Of a DNA stretch of 64,000 nt, positions 8,234 through 16,221 are shown in pieces. The notes below the pieces were generated by a model. It was not told the DNA's origin. It did no database searches and saw nothing but the letters and a program-made list of their open reading frames with translations. A program made the position numbers and the translations under genes. The stretch covers positions 682,001-746,000 of the forward strand of contig NZ_JACHGY010000001.1 in the NCBI RefSeq assembly GCF_014207595.1, read 5' to 3'. This stretch comes from Algisphaera agarilytica (lineage in GTDB: Bacteria > Planctomycetota > Phycisphaerae > Phycisphaerales > Phycisphaeraceae). How positions within the stretch are numbered: the first letter of the stretch is position 1; each line of letters begins with the position of its first letter.

Positions 8234-8632
8234 ATGCGTTTCACTTTAATCGACAAGGTTTTAGAGCAAGACGACCAGCATCTGGTGGCGATCAAGAACG
8301 TCACCGCCGCCGAGGAGTACCTGGGCGACCACTTCCCGGGGTTCCCCGTGCTCCCGGGCGTGATGATGCTGGAGACCATGACCCAGGCCGCACGCCTGCT
8401 GGCCCGCTCGCTGGACGGCCCGCCGACCTCGGGCAACCTGGTCATCGCCGAGGTCCGCAACCTCCGCTACGCCGCGATGGTCCGCCCCGGCCAAACGCTC
8501 AAGGTCGAGGTCACCCTCCGCAAACGCGGAGACGACGGAAGCCTCGATTTCCAAGGCCTCGGCACCGTCGGCGAAGAGATCGCCGTGCAGGGCCGATTCA
8601 GCCTGACCCCACAGCTTCCCCCCAACAACTAA
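8234..8632 (+). CDS. 3-hydroxyacyl-ACP dehydratase, FabZ-like
   Basis: A 132-aa hot-dog-fold dehydratase. The catalytic histidine is His33 in DHFPGFPVLPGVMMLE and the partner acidic residue Glu47, both in FabZ register. It removes water from 3-hydroxyacyl-ACP in fatty acid elongation. The open frame extends far upstream across galactokinase in antisense, so ATG 8234 is taken as the start. It is the first gene of a three-gene set with an acyl carrier protein (8771) and a second, divergent dehydratase homologue (9302). Confidence 0.9.
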   Translation: MRFTLIDKVLEQDDQHLVAIKNVTAAEEYLGDHFPGFPVLPGVMMLETMTQAARLLARSLDGPPTSGNLVIAEVRNLRYAAMVRPGQTLKVEVTLRKRGDDGSLDFQGLGTVGEEIAVQGRFSLTPQLPPNN

Positions 8633-8770
8633 GCGGGCGATCCAACCCGCCCCACCCGTTCAAACCTGAACCCGCGTGAGTTTGTCGTTAAACTACCGGC
8701 TTAACGGTCAAGGAACGACCAACTTCCAACACATAGACGGGCCCCAAGCCCACCACGGAGAGCGACGGCG

Positions 8771-9154
8771 ATGACTTACGACGAAGTTTACGAAAAAGTG
8801 CAATCCGTTCTCGAAGACGCCCTGGGCGTGGACGAGGACGAGGTCAGCAAAGAAGCCACCCTGGTCGGCGACCTGGGTGCCGAGTCGATCGACTTCCTCG
8901 ACATCGTCTTCCGCCTCGAGAAAGAGTTCGACCTCAAGATCGATCAGTCCGAGCTGTTCCCCGAGAACGTGCTGACCGACCCGACCTACGTCGTCGACGG
9001 CAAGGTCACCGACGAAGGCATGGCCACCCTCCGCGAACGCCTGCCCCACGCCAACCTCGACGAGTTCGACGGCAACCGCGACGTGGAAGAGTTCTCCAAC
9101 GTCTTCACCGTTGATGCGGTCGTGAAGTTTGTGCAGAACAAACTAGGGGAATAA
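8771..9154 (+). CDS. Acyl carrier protein with internal insertion
   Basis: A 127-aa acyl carrier protein, about 50 residues longer than the usual 75-80. The phosphopantetheine site is Ser39 in LGAESIDFLDIVFRLEKEF, followed by the acidic recognition helix. Between helix II/III and the last helix (FTVDAVVKFVQNKLGE) there is an insertion of about 40 residues containing TYVVDGKVTDEGMATLRERL. As I recall, this form is characteristic of planctomycete carrier proteins. It should shuttle acyl chains as a thioester between the flanking dehydratases and other fatty acid synthases. Ribosome binding site GGAGAG lies about 10 bp upstream of ATG 8771. Confidence 0.9.
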   Translation: MTYDEVYEKVQSVLEDALGVDEDEVSKEATLVGDLGAESIDFLDIVFRLEKEFDLKIDQSELFPENVLTDPTYVVDGKVTDEGMATLRERLPHANLDEFDGNRDVEEFSNVFTVDAVVKFVQNKLGE

Positions 9155-9157
9155 TTT

Positions 9158-9300
9158 TAGGTGTTGGGGGCTTAGGTGTTAGGAGCTTAGGCGAAAAGCC
9201 TTTGCTTTCTCACCTTCGTGATACTGCCCCGGCACCCTGCGTTGCTCCCGACCCGTTTCCTAAGCCCCTAAGCCCCTAAGACCCAAGCCCCCAACACCTA
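9158..9300. repeat. Long inverted repeat of TTGGGGGCTTAGG words (element E)
   Basis: TAGGTGTTGGGGGCTTAGG at 9158-9176 and a longer complement ending at 9300 (ACCCAAGCCCCCAACACCTA) face each other across about 70 bp. Inside each arm the word GGGGCTTAGG is repeated. It begins 3 bp after the ACP stop and ends 1 bp before ATG 9302, so it fills the whole intergenic space inside the fatty-acid cassette. Similar wording (GTTGGGGGCTTGGG) occurs inside mutL at 20901-20945. Confidence 0.75.
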
Positions 9301-9301
9301 C

Positions 9302-9850
9302 ATGCGCTGGACCTGGCTCGACTTGATTCTGGAACTCGAACGCGAAAGCCGCTGTGTGGCGATCCGTAACGTGGCGTGGGCCGAGGACGTGCTGCACGAC
9401 CACTTCGACCGCGACGCCGAGGCCGGGCTCAAGGCCGACCCCTCGATGCCGAACTCGTTGGTGATCGAAGGCATGGCCCAGTGTGCCGGGATCCTTGTGG
9501 GCCACGCCCGCGACTTCGAAGAAAAAGTCATCCTGGCGAAGATCGGCAAGGCCAAATTCACCGGCCTCGCCGCCCGCCCGGGCTACACCATCCGCCACAC
9601 CGCCACGCTCGACCGCATCGACACCAGCGGTGCCTCGACCACCGGTGTCGTCGAACTGCTCGACCCGGCCACCGGCGATGCCCACCACTACGCGGACATC
9701 AACCTGATGTTCAGCCACATCGATCAGAACCGCAAAGGCCTGGAGTTCCCCGAGCACAACTTCGTGTTCACCCAGGACTTCGCCGACCTGCTGGACCGCT
9801 CGGGGTTCCCGATGAAGAACCCGCCTCAGCAGCCGGTGCCCTCGGGGTAA
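9302..9850 (+). CDS. Second hydroxyacyl-ACP dehydratase-like (hot-dog fold) protein
   Basis: A 182-aa FabA/FabZ-type hot-dog protein. The expected catalytic pair is retained: His34 in VLHDHFDRD and Glu56 in PNSLVIEGMAQCAGI. An insertion of about 10 residues (DAEAGLKADPS) separates them compared with FabZ, and the C-terminal tail (LDRSGFPMKNPPQQP) is extra. It may dehydrate or bind a 3-hydroxyacyl chain on the neighbouring ACP, possibly with a different chain length. Start ATG 9302 directly follows repeat E without a recognisable Shine-Dalgarno. The ORF is clearly coding by family resemblance. Confidence 0.85.
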   Translation: MRWTWLDLILELERESRCVAIRNVAWAEDVLHDHFDRDAEAGLKADPSMPNSLVIEGMAQCAGILVGHARDFEEKVILAKIGKAKFTGLAARPGYTIRHTATLDRIDTSGASTTGVVELLDPATGDAHHYADINLMFSHIDQNRKGLEFPEHNFVFTQDFADLLDRSGFPMKNPPQQPVPSG

Positions 9851-9935
9851 CCGCTGCTTGCTACGCCTTGAGACCTGCTGCCCACATCAAGTAGGAAGGA
9901 TTTGACATTGGAAGGATTCCGGGAAGTGACCATGC

Positions 9936-10901
9936 ATGGGGATTAGCCGCGTTCACCGCCTGATCCGATTGATCACGCTCCTGCAAAGCAGGCAGGCCAA
10001 GTCGGCCGACGAACTGACTTTGGACCTGCACGTCAGCCGACGCACGCTGTTCCGCGACCTGAAACTGCTCGAAGCCGCGGGTGTCCCGTACTACCACGAA
10101 CGGGGCAAGGGCTATCGCATCCGGCAGAGCTACTTCCTCCCGCCGATCAACCTCACGGTCGCCGAGACCATGGGGCTGATGATCCTGGCCAAGTCCGCCG
10201 AGGCCGAACGCAACCGGCCGCTTGCCCCCGCCGCGCTCTCGGCGATCTACAAACTCATCGCCATCACCCCCGACCCCATCCGCGAGGCGTGCAGCGACCT
10301 CTTGGAAAACATCTCCGTCACGCCGATCCAGCCCGTCGATGGCCACGACGAGACGCGGGTCTACCACGAACTGCAACGCGCCATCGACGAGCAACTCGTC
10401 TGCGACGTCGCCTACCAATCCCCCACCGAAGACGAGCCGCTCACCTGCAAACTCATGCCCTACGCGATGCACCTGGCCAACAACGCCTGGTACGTCCTGG
10501 GCAAGACCTCCGCCCACGGCAACGAAGTCCGCGTGCTCAAACTTGTCCGCTTCCGCTCCGTCGAACTCACCCGACGGCGATTCAAACGCCCGGCCAAGTT
10601 TCAGGTCTCCGATAAGCTCGGCCTCGCCTGGAAGCTGATACCCGAAGGCAAGGAGTACAACATCGAGATCGAGTTCAGCGCCAAGGTCGCCACGAACGTG
10701 ACCGAGGTCCGCTGGCACTCCACCCAACAGATCAAGACCCTCGACGACGGCCGGTGCCGGGTGAGCTTCCGAGTCGACGGTCTCAACGAGATCGCGTGGT
10801 GGGTGTGTGGGTACGCCGATCAGGCCCGCGTGATCAAGCCGGCAGCGCTTCGGAAACGGGTGCGCGAGATGCACGAGCGGGCGTCAAAACTCAACACCTG
10901 A
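9936..10901 (+). CDS. WYL-domain transcriptional regulator (DeoR/YafY-like)
   Basis: A 321-aa regulator. The N-terminal 65 residues form a winged helix-turn-helix (RLIRLITLLQSRQAKSADEL then LHVSRRTLFRDLKLLEAAGV), and the C-terminal half is a WYL ligand-binding domain (PYAMHLANNAWYVLGKTSAH, with the aromatic WYVLG in place of WYL) followed by the WCX-type tail INEIAWWVCGYADQARV read as LNEIAWWVCGYADQ. WYL regulators often sense nucleotides or nucleic acid ends and act as repressors or activators. It follows the fatty acid cassette by 85 bp on the same strand, but no operator is evident, so whether it regulates it is unknown. Confidence 0.88.
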   Translation: MGISRVHRLIRLITLLQSRQAKSADELTLDLHVSRRTLFRDLKLLEAAGVPYYHERGKGYRIRQSYFLPPINLTVAETMGLMILAKSAEAERNRPLAPAALSAIYKLIAITPDPIREACSDLLENISVTPIQPVDGHDETRVYHELQRAIDEQLVCDVAYQSPTEDEPLTCKLMPYAMHLANNAWYVLGKTSAHGNEVRVLKLVRFRSVELTRRRFKRPAKFQVSDKLGLAWKLIPEGKEYNIEIEFSAKVATNVTEVRWHSTQQIKTLDDGRCRVSFRVDGLNEIAWWVCGYADQARVIKPAALRKRVREMHERASKLNT

Positions 10902-10932
10902 CTCAATTTTGTTTCGCGTCATCCCATCAAAA

Positions 10933-11008
10933 GGTTTAGCGGGTGACGCGAAGCGTCCCGCGAGATACGCTCGGAAAACGCGGGGCACTTCGTGCCACCC
11001 GCTAAACC
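10933..11008. repeat. Nested inverted repeat (element F)
   Basis: Perfect 13-nt outer arms GGTTTAGCGGGTG at 10933-10945 and its complement at 10996-11008, with inner hairpins (ACGC-GAA-GCGT and GGCAC-TTC-GTGCC). It lies between convergent genes. The GTTTAGCGGG word recurs inside the lptE-like gene at 22821. Confidence 0.8.
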
Positions 11009-11039
11009 AGTGGGCGGATGGCTCAAAACATTCGAAGCA

Positions 11040-11882
11040 TCACGCGTTTTCGAGCCGCGCGATCGCCGCGGGCAGTTCACCCGCAAGTTCCATCGCCAAC
11101 ATGCCGCGCGAACCGTTGGCGTCTCGCCAGGCGTCGGCTGCGCTGCCGTGCAGGTGCGCGCCCAATACCCCGGCATCAAACGCATCACACCCCTGTGCGA
11201 GCAGCGAGGCAATCAAGCCGGTGAGGACGTCGCCCGTGCCCGCGGTGGCAAGCACCGGGTTGCCCGTGGTGTTGCGATAAACGCGATGCCCATCGCTCAC
11301 GATCGTGTGTTGGCCCTTGAGGAGCACCACCGCGCCGGTCGCCCGTGCCAGGGCCGCCGCGGCGTCTGGGCGTTGCTGGGGGTCGGTCGGGTCGCCCTCG
11401 ATGCCGAGTTGCTCGGCGAGTCGGCGGAACTCGCCGGGGTGGGGCGTGAGGACCCATGGCTTGTCGGACGACCGCTCAAACGCCTCCCCGATCGCCAGCG
11501 CGTTCAGGCCGTCGGCGTCCACAACCAGCGGGTTGGGCCAATCCAGGAACCCGCGCACCAGCACGTCAAATCCCTTCTCCTGCCCCAGCCCCGGGCCGAT
11601 CGCGATCACGGTTTTCCCGTCGCCCTTCGCGCCGCCGAGGTCTTTCAAACCGATGCCCGTGGCGCTGGGTTGGATCGCCAGCACCGAGGCGAGCACCTGT
11701 AGCGCCCCCGCGACTTTGACCAGGCCCACGCCGCCGCGGAGGGCGGCTGTCGCACACAACGCCGGGGCGCCGGGCATGCGCAAGCTGCCGCCGACGACCA
11801 CGACGGTGCCGAAGGTGCCCTTGTGCCCGTCTTCCGGACGTGGGGGCAGTGCCGGTAGAGATTCAACCCAATCCAGTTTCAT
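11040..11882 (-). CDS. nnrD: ADP/ATP-dependent NAD(P)H-hydrate dehydratase
   Basis: A 280-aa ribokinase-fold enzyme of the YjeF C-terminal/CARKD family that repairs hydrated NADH and NADPH using ADP or ATP. Motifs: GTFGTVVVVGGSLRMPGAP near the N terminus, the AIGPGLG loop, VVDADGLNAL, the substrate motif LTPHPGEFRRL, VVLLKGQHTIV and the phosphate-binding NPVLATAGTGDVLTGLIASL with the catalytic Asp in GTGDV. The partner epimerase domain (NnrE) is not fused and is not in the window. ATG 11882 is preceded by CGGAG; the longer version would need a GTG at 11903. Confidence 0.92.
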   Translation of the reverse strand: MKLDWVESLPALPPRPEDGHKGTFGTVVVVGGSLRMPGAPALCATAALRGGVGLVKVAGALQVLASVLAIQPSATGIGLKDLGGAKGDGKTVIAIGPGLGQEKGFDVLVRGFLDWPNPLVVDADGLNALAIGEAFERSSDKPWVLTPHPGEFRRLAEQLGIEGDPTDPQQRPDAAAALARATGAVVLLKGQHTIVSDGHRVYRNTTGNPVLATAGTGDVLTGLIASLLAQGCDAFDAGVLGAHLHGSAADAWRDANGSRGMLAMELAGELPAAIARLENA

Positions 11883-11949
11883 CAAACCGATGCTCCGAGA
11901 CACGCGCGGTTGAGCCGCGGCGCTGCATAGTGTGAATCACACCTTCCGA

Positions 11950-12702
11950 TTATCCGCTTCCGTTTTCCGGATTCCTGCCCCCGCGTAAGACCGCCCGTTC
12001 GATCTGGCACGCCGCGTACGCTGCGCCGAAGCCGTTGTCGATGTTCACAACGGTGACGCCCGAGGCGCAGGAGTTGAGCATGCCCAGGAGCGCCGACAGC
12101 CCGCCGAAGCTCGCGCCGTAGCCCACGCTCGTCGGCACCGCGATCACCGGCACGTCCACCAAGCCCCCCACCACGCTCGGCAACGCGCCCTCCATCCCCG
12201 CCACCACGACCACGCAATTGCCCGCCCGCACCTCGTCGAGCCGCCCCATGATCCGGTGCAGCCCCGCCACGCCCACGTCGTTGATCGGGTACGGCTCGAA
12301 GCCCAGTGCCTTGCAGGTCAACGCCACCTCTTCGGCGACCTTCAAGTCACTCGTCCCCGCGGTCACGATCGGGATGGGGGTGGTCGACTTCGACTCGGCC
12401 GTGCCGACGATCACCGCGCCGCAGCGCTCGCCGACCTCGATCGGTTGCTTGCCGTCGAACGCCTCACGCATCGCGGCGACCTGCGCGTCGTCACAGCGCG
12501 TCGCCAACACGCACGGGCTCGAGCCACGCTCGAGCAGTTCCTGGGCAATCGCCACAACCTCGTGCGGCAGCTTGCCCGCCGCGTAGATCACCTCGCCATG
12601 CCCGCAGCGGGCGGCGCGGTCGTGGTCAACGGTCGCAAAATCAGACGAAGAACCTTCTTGCATCACATTCCTGGGGGCTGGTGTCACGGTGTTGTCACTC
12701 AT
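11950..12702 (-). CDS. larB: LarB, P2CMN synthase of the nickel-pincer cofactor pathway
   Basis: A 250-aa protein matching LarB, which carboxylates and hydrolyses nicotinic acid adenine dinucleotide in the first step toward the nickel-pincer nucleotide cofactor of lactate racemase-type enzymes. The highly conserved C-terminal block is intact: VTAGTSDLKVAEEVAL, DVGVAGLHRIMGRLDEV, VVVAGMEGALPSVVGGLVD, PVIAVPTSVGYGASFGGLSA and LLGMLNSCASGVTVVNIDNG. It resembles the catalytic domain of PurE. larC, larE and larA are not in this window. The gene is 66 bp upstream of nnrD on the same strand, both linked to nicotinamide nucleotides, so a joint transcript is possible. Confidence 0.92.
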   Translation of the reverse strand: MSDNTVTPAPRNVMQEGSSSDFATVDHDRAARCGHGEVIYAAGKLPHEVVAIAQELLERGSSPCVLATRCDDAQVAAMREAFDGKQPIEVGERCGAVIVGTAESKSTTPIPIVTAGTSDLKVAEEVALTCKALGFEPYPINDVGVAGLHRIMGRLDEVRAGNCVVVVAGMEGALPSVVGGLVDVPVIAVPTSVGYGASFGGLSALLGMLNSCASGVTVVNIDNGFGAAYAACQIERAVLRGGRNPENGSG

Positions 12703-12813
12703 GGGGAACGAAGTCTTAGATACTACTCTCGCTTCGTTGAAGCGGCCGAGAAATCCTGACTGGTTTCAGAGGGGCATTCCGGGGCCCCCCCGAATCGGCC
12801 GCAAATAAACTCC

Positions 12814-12855
12814 CCCTCGCGGGCCGCACTTCCGGGCGGTCCGCGAGGGTTTTTC
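12814..12855 (+). terminator. Strong hairpin with T-run
   Basis: A 14-bp stem (CCCTCGCGGGCCGC with its complement ending at 12849) followed by TTTTTC on the plus strand. The T-run orientation would stop plus-strand transcripts, although the genes on both sides are on the minus strand; on that strand only GAGTTTATTT follows. It still separates the transglutaminase gene from larB. Confidence 0.6.
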
Positions 12856-12869
12856 TTCAAACACGCCGG

Positions 12870-14402
12870 TCAGTCTTTCTCGTAGACCGTCTCAACGACT
12901 TCGATCTCAAGGTTGCCCAGCAACGGCAGCAACGCCGCCATGTCGTTGCCGACCAAGCCTTCGTTCATGTCGGAGACGGACAACGCGATGTGCGTCGCGT
13001 CGAAGCGGACCCCGCCCGGGAGCGTGGCGTCAAAGTCGACCCATTGGCCCGATTGAACCGCAGGGCCGCCGGGGGCGGGGTCAACTTCGATCCACGCCTG
13101 GGTCCACATGTGATACCCAAAAATGCCTTCATGCCCCGCGAACTGGTCGGCGTACACTAAACCGCTCACGCAACGCGACGGGATTCCCGCCCCCCGCAGC
13201 AACGCCGCAAGCAGCACAGCGTGTTCGGTGCAGTCGCCCTGCTTCGTGCGGGCCACGTCGCTGGCGGTGGCGAAGCCGACCGACAGGTCCTTGGTTTGCA
13301 CCTTGCGGTGGACTTCCTGCCGGAGGAATTCCGCGACCGCTTCCGGGCCGCCCGCCAACCGGGCACGCTTCAGCGGTTCGAGCCAAGCCTGGATCGCGGG
13401 GTCTTGGTGGTTAAGGATCGGCGAAGCCGCAAGATAGTTCTCGTCGGGAAACAAGCCTTGCTCGACATGGTCAACGACCACCGTCAATTCCCCATCGGGC
13501 TGAAAATTCTGGCCGTGCCTGTCGGGTAGGAATGGGAGCGGCGATCCGTCTTTCGTCGATAGTTTGTAACTCGCCCGCACCAATTCCCGCGGGCGGTCGA
13601 TCGGCCGACTGGGCACGACGAACGTCTGGGCCATCATCTCTGCCGGGGTCAGCTCGGACAGGGCCAGGGCCTTGTCGGCCTGCAGCACCGTGATCGACAT
13701 GCCCGGCATCAGATCGATCGTCGACTTGATCGACTTGCCTTCCGCATCGACATACTCCCGCATCGTGATGCCCGGCATGGCCGAGACAGTCGCGTCCCAG
13801 GCGATGGCGGGCACGACCTTGCCGTAGACCTCGACATCCTCGGGGCCACGCACCTGCATGGTCATATCCACCGCTTGCAGGCCCGACGCGATGTCTACCG
13901 TGCTGACCTGGATCGTCTCGGCCCCGGCCTCGAGCTGCTGTTCGACGTACCGCCCCATCGCGGCGGGTGGGAGCCAGTCGCCCTCGATCGGGCGTTTCAT
14001 GGTGGTCTGCATCCGCCCCGCCTGCCCGGAGCTGACCTTCATCGCCTTTTCGCCGAACTCGACCTCGGTGACCATCGGCAGCCCGCCCATGCTCATCGAC
14101 GAGCTCGCCCGGATCGGCTCGCCCTGGGCCGACTCAACGAAGCCCTGCGTAACCTCGATCTCAAGGCGGGTCCCGCCGCGGGCCATGACGAGTTTGGTGG
14201 TCTGGTTCGTGGTGATGTCGCCGTTCTCCGCGGTGGCTTCGGTGGTGTGCATGTACCCGATGCGGTCCTCGCCGTTGAGCAGGACGAACCAGTCTTCTTC
14301 CACGGCCGGGGCGTCGGCCCGGGCGGTGGCGGTGACGACGCCAACCGCCAACACCATGGCGAGTTTGAGATAGGCCGAGATCAACGAACGGTGACGTTTC
14401 AT
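12870..14402 (-). CDS. Secreted transglutaminase-like (cysteine protease fold) protein
   Basis: A 510-aa exported protein. Residues 1-30 form a signal peptide (basic MKRHRS, hydrophobic LAMVLAVGVV, cleavage after TARADA). A long beta-rich N-terminal region precedes a transglutaminase-like domain in the last third, whose catalytic triad is visible: Cys in TKQGDCTEHAVLLAALLRG, His in FGYHMWTQAWIEV and Asp in WVDFDATLPG. The family includes transglutaminases, proteases and peptidases; the reaction here is unknown. ATG 14402 is chosen because the signal peptide starts there. It is probably transcribed alone, preceded by a region with ggtctgg repeats (14430-14503). Confidence 0.85.
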   Translation of the reverse strand: MKRHRSLISAYLKLAMVLAVGVVTATARADAPAVEEDWFVLLNGEDRIGYMHTTEATAENGDITTNQTTKLVMARGGTRLEIEVTQGFVESAQGEPIRASSSMSMGGLPMVTEVEFGEKAMKVSSGQAGRMQTTMKRPIEGDWLPPAAMGRYVEQQLEAGAETIQVSTVDIASGLQAVDMTMQVRGPEDVEVYGKVVPAIAWDATVSAMPGITMREYVDAEGKSIKSTIDLMPGMSITVLQADKALALSELTPAEMMAQTFVVPSRPIDRPRELVRASYKLSTKDGSPLPFLPDRHGQNFQPDGELTVVVDHVEQGLFPDENYLAASPILNHQDPAIQAWLEPLKRARLAGGPEAVAEFLRQEVHRKVQTKDLSVGFATASDVARTKQGDCTEHAVLLAALLRGAGIPSRCVSGLVYADQFAGHEGIFGYHMWTQAWIEVDPAPGGPAVQSGQWVDFDATLPGGVRFDATHIALSVSDMNEGLVGNDMAALLPLLGNLEIEVVETVYEKD

Positions 14403-14429
14403 GAGTGAATCCTAAGACGGGAACGGCTG

Positions 14430-14503
14430 ACTGGTCTGGAAGTGGTCTGGTCGTGGTCTACTTTTGGTGGTCTGGTCTGCGGTTAGACCCGTTCCAGACC
14501 AGT
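14430..14503. repeat. Inverted repeat with tandem GGTCTGG words upstream of the transglutaminase gene
   Basis: ACTGGTCTGGAA (14430-14441) is matched by its complement at 14492-14503; between them GTGGTCTGG recurs three times. The stretch lies directly upstream of the minus-strand gene starting at 14402, in the position of a promoter or operator. Together with element G it accounts for the 14403-14769 gap; I see no gene there. Confidence 0.55.
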
Positions 14504-14687
14504 TGACCGCCCTGTTGCCATGCGACAACGCCTCCCCAAGCGACAGGCTCGGGCGGGAACGGCAAGCGGGTGACCAGCGGGATCGAGCAAAAGAGACTCC
14601 AATAAAACCTTATTTTACCCTAACAAAACGCATTCTCAACGATTTTCTTCCCGACATGCCCCAGCAATCTCATCTTCAGAGGCAATG

Positions 14688-14758
14688 CCGTAGGTCAGGT
14701 CTTCGACCTGACGCGGTCCGCGCAGATTGCCGAGTCAGGTCGAAGACCTGACCTACGG
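14688..14758. repeat. Nested inverted repeat with 25-nt perfect arms (element G)
   Basis: Arms at 14688-14712 and 14734-14758 (CCGTAGGTCAGGTCTTCGAC and onward) are perfect complements, and each folds by itself as GTCAGGTC-TTC-GACCTGAC. The 23 inner arm bases recur exactly at 52749-52815 with a different spacer. Confidence 0.88.
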
Positions 14759-14769
14759 GACCGGCCGAC

Positions 14770-16092
14770 CTACCCGGGCTTGCCGGGCTCGCTGGACAGT
14801 TGTCCGAGGGGATACGCGATCTGTTGCCGCAGCGTTTCAAGCTGGCTCGGCGGGTAGAGCAGGAATGACCAGTCACGCTTTTGCGCTAGCCGGGCGTTGG
14901 CCACGCCCAGGCGGGTGGTTTCCACGGCCCGCCTCGCCTCGGCGATCACTTGGCCGTGCTGGTCCGCCAGCTCGCCGTTGATCTGGTGGATGAGTTCAAA
15001 CGCGGCGCGTCGGCGTTGCTTGTCGCGGTCGTCGTGCATGCGGTCCAGGAGCTCGCGCTTCTCGCGGGCCGGGGTGTGGTCGAGGGCGAGCTCGCGGTCG
15101 AGGTTGTGCGGCAGGTGGTGGGCCCGCCACACCGCACGCTCGACGTCATCCGGCGTATTCACCGGTAGGTCGCCGAAGTCGAGGCGCACGTCCGCGGTGG
15201 CGAGCGCCATCGGCGCGAGCGTTTCGCCGCGCCAGTGCTGCCACCACTGCTCGGTGATGCGGTCGTACTGCCAGCCGCCGGTGCCGTGGATGAAGAGGCC
15301 GCAGCGGTCGGGCCGACGCAGCAATGCGGTCATGAGCAGCGCACGCGGGGCAAGCGTGACATCGTCGGTGAGCGGCTCGCCGTCCTCGGTGATGAAGATC
15401 GGCGTCGAGTCGGCGATGTCCACATACACCCGCTCCCGGGGCTGCATCCAACGCAGCGCCCACACCGGCACCTCCACCCGATCCGGCTCGATCCCCATCG
15501 GCTTCATGCCCGCGCCCGGATAAGCACTCACCGCCTGGTTGTACAACGCTGCGCACCGCGGAGCATCGTGCAAAAGCTGATTCCCGATCTCGGTTTCATC
15601 CGCCAACAACGTCGAAGCGAAGACCGGCGGGCTCCCCGCGGCATACGCCGGCAGCAGGCAACGCAGGACCTGATCCATCTGCGCCGCCAGGCTCTCGGCC
15701 TGCGCCGCAGATGCGAACGCCTCGGCCAATCGATCCGCATCCAACGCGGTGTCGCGCCGCATCGCGTTCAACGTCATCGACATCGCGGCAGATTGAACCG
15801 GCGGCTGCATCCCGACCGGAACGCCCGGCAGCACCGGGGCCAACTGAAACGTCTGGGTGTAAAGCCGCTGGCCATCGACGCGCGGTACGGTGAGCTTCAA
15901 CGGGTCGTAGACATCCTGATCGACGGCGACGTGTGCGAAGGGAATCCCCGTGGGCTCGGACACCGCTTGAGCGGCCAGATACTTCGCCAGGATCCCCGGG
16001 TGGAACAGGGTGAGTTGGTGCCCGGTCCAGATCGGGCGCTGGGCCGTGGGCGTGGGCCACTGATCGATCGGGGGTTCGAGGCGGGTGTGCAT
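14770..16092 (-). CDS. Conserved protein of unknown function (distantly BshC-like start)
   Basis: A 440-aa soluble protein. It opens with an unusual motif, TGHQLTLFHPGILAKYLAAQ, that I have the impression of having seen in planctomycete hypothetical proteins; it faintly recalls the N terminus of the bacillithiol ligase BshC (GQQ...FGGPL..K), which suggests a nucleotidyltransferase-like fold, but this is weak. Other distinctive stretches are AHVAVDQDVYDPLKL and FIHGTGGWQYDRITEQWW, and a charged helical segment late in the protein (REKRELLDRMHDDRDKQRRR). No signal peptide. ATG 16092 is preferred over the longer frame to 16161. No operon partner; bounded by repeats G and H. Confidence 0.65.
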   Translation of the reverse strand: MHTRLEPPIDQWPTPTAQRPIWTGHQLTLFHPGILAKYLAAQAVSEPTGIPFAHVAVDQDVYDPLKLTVPRVDGQRLYTQTFQLAPVLPGVPVGMQPPVQSAAMSMTLNAMRRDTALDADRLAEAFASAAQAESLAAQMDQVLRCLLPAYAAGSPPVFASTLLADETEIGNQLLHDAPRCAALYNQAVSAYPGAGMKPMGIEPDRVEVPVWALRWMQPRERVYVDIADSTPIFITEDGEPLTDDVTLAPRALLMTALLRRPDRCGLFIHGTGGWQYDRITEQWWQHWRGETLAPMALATADVRLDFGDLPVNTPDDVERAVWRAHHLPHNLDRELALDHTPAREKRELLDRMHDDRDKQRRRAAFELIHQINGELADQHGQVIAEARRAVETTRLGVANARLAQKRDWSFLLYPPSQLETLRQQIAYPLGQLSSEPGKPG

Positions 16093-16143
16093 GGCTGGGT
16101 TTCGCCGCTTCGCTTGAATCTGCGTGATCGAAGGTTCCAACTT

Positions 16144-16201
16144 TAGCCGGGGGTGAATCACCCCCGGTGCCGCGGCCCCGGGGCCTGTTAGGCCCCGGCT
16201 A
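16144..16201. repeat. Double hairpin with inverted ends (element H)
   Basis: Outer ends TAGCCGGGG and CCCCGGCTA enclose two strong hairpins: CCGGGGGTGA-A-TCACCCCCGG and CCGGGGCCT-GTT-AGGCCCCGG. It lies between two minus-strand genes and could terminate transcription of the glycosyltransferase gene or its neighbour. Confidence 0.7.
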
Positions 16202-16221
16202 TTTTGATCGTCGCTCCGTGT

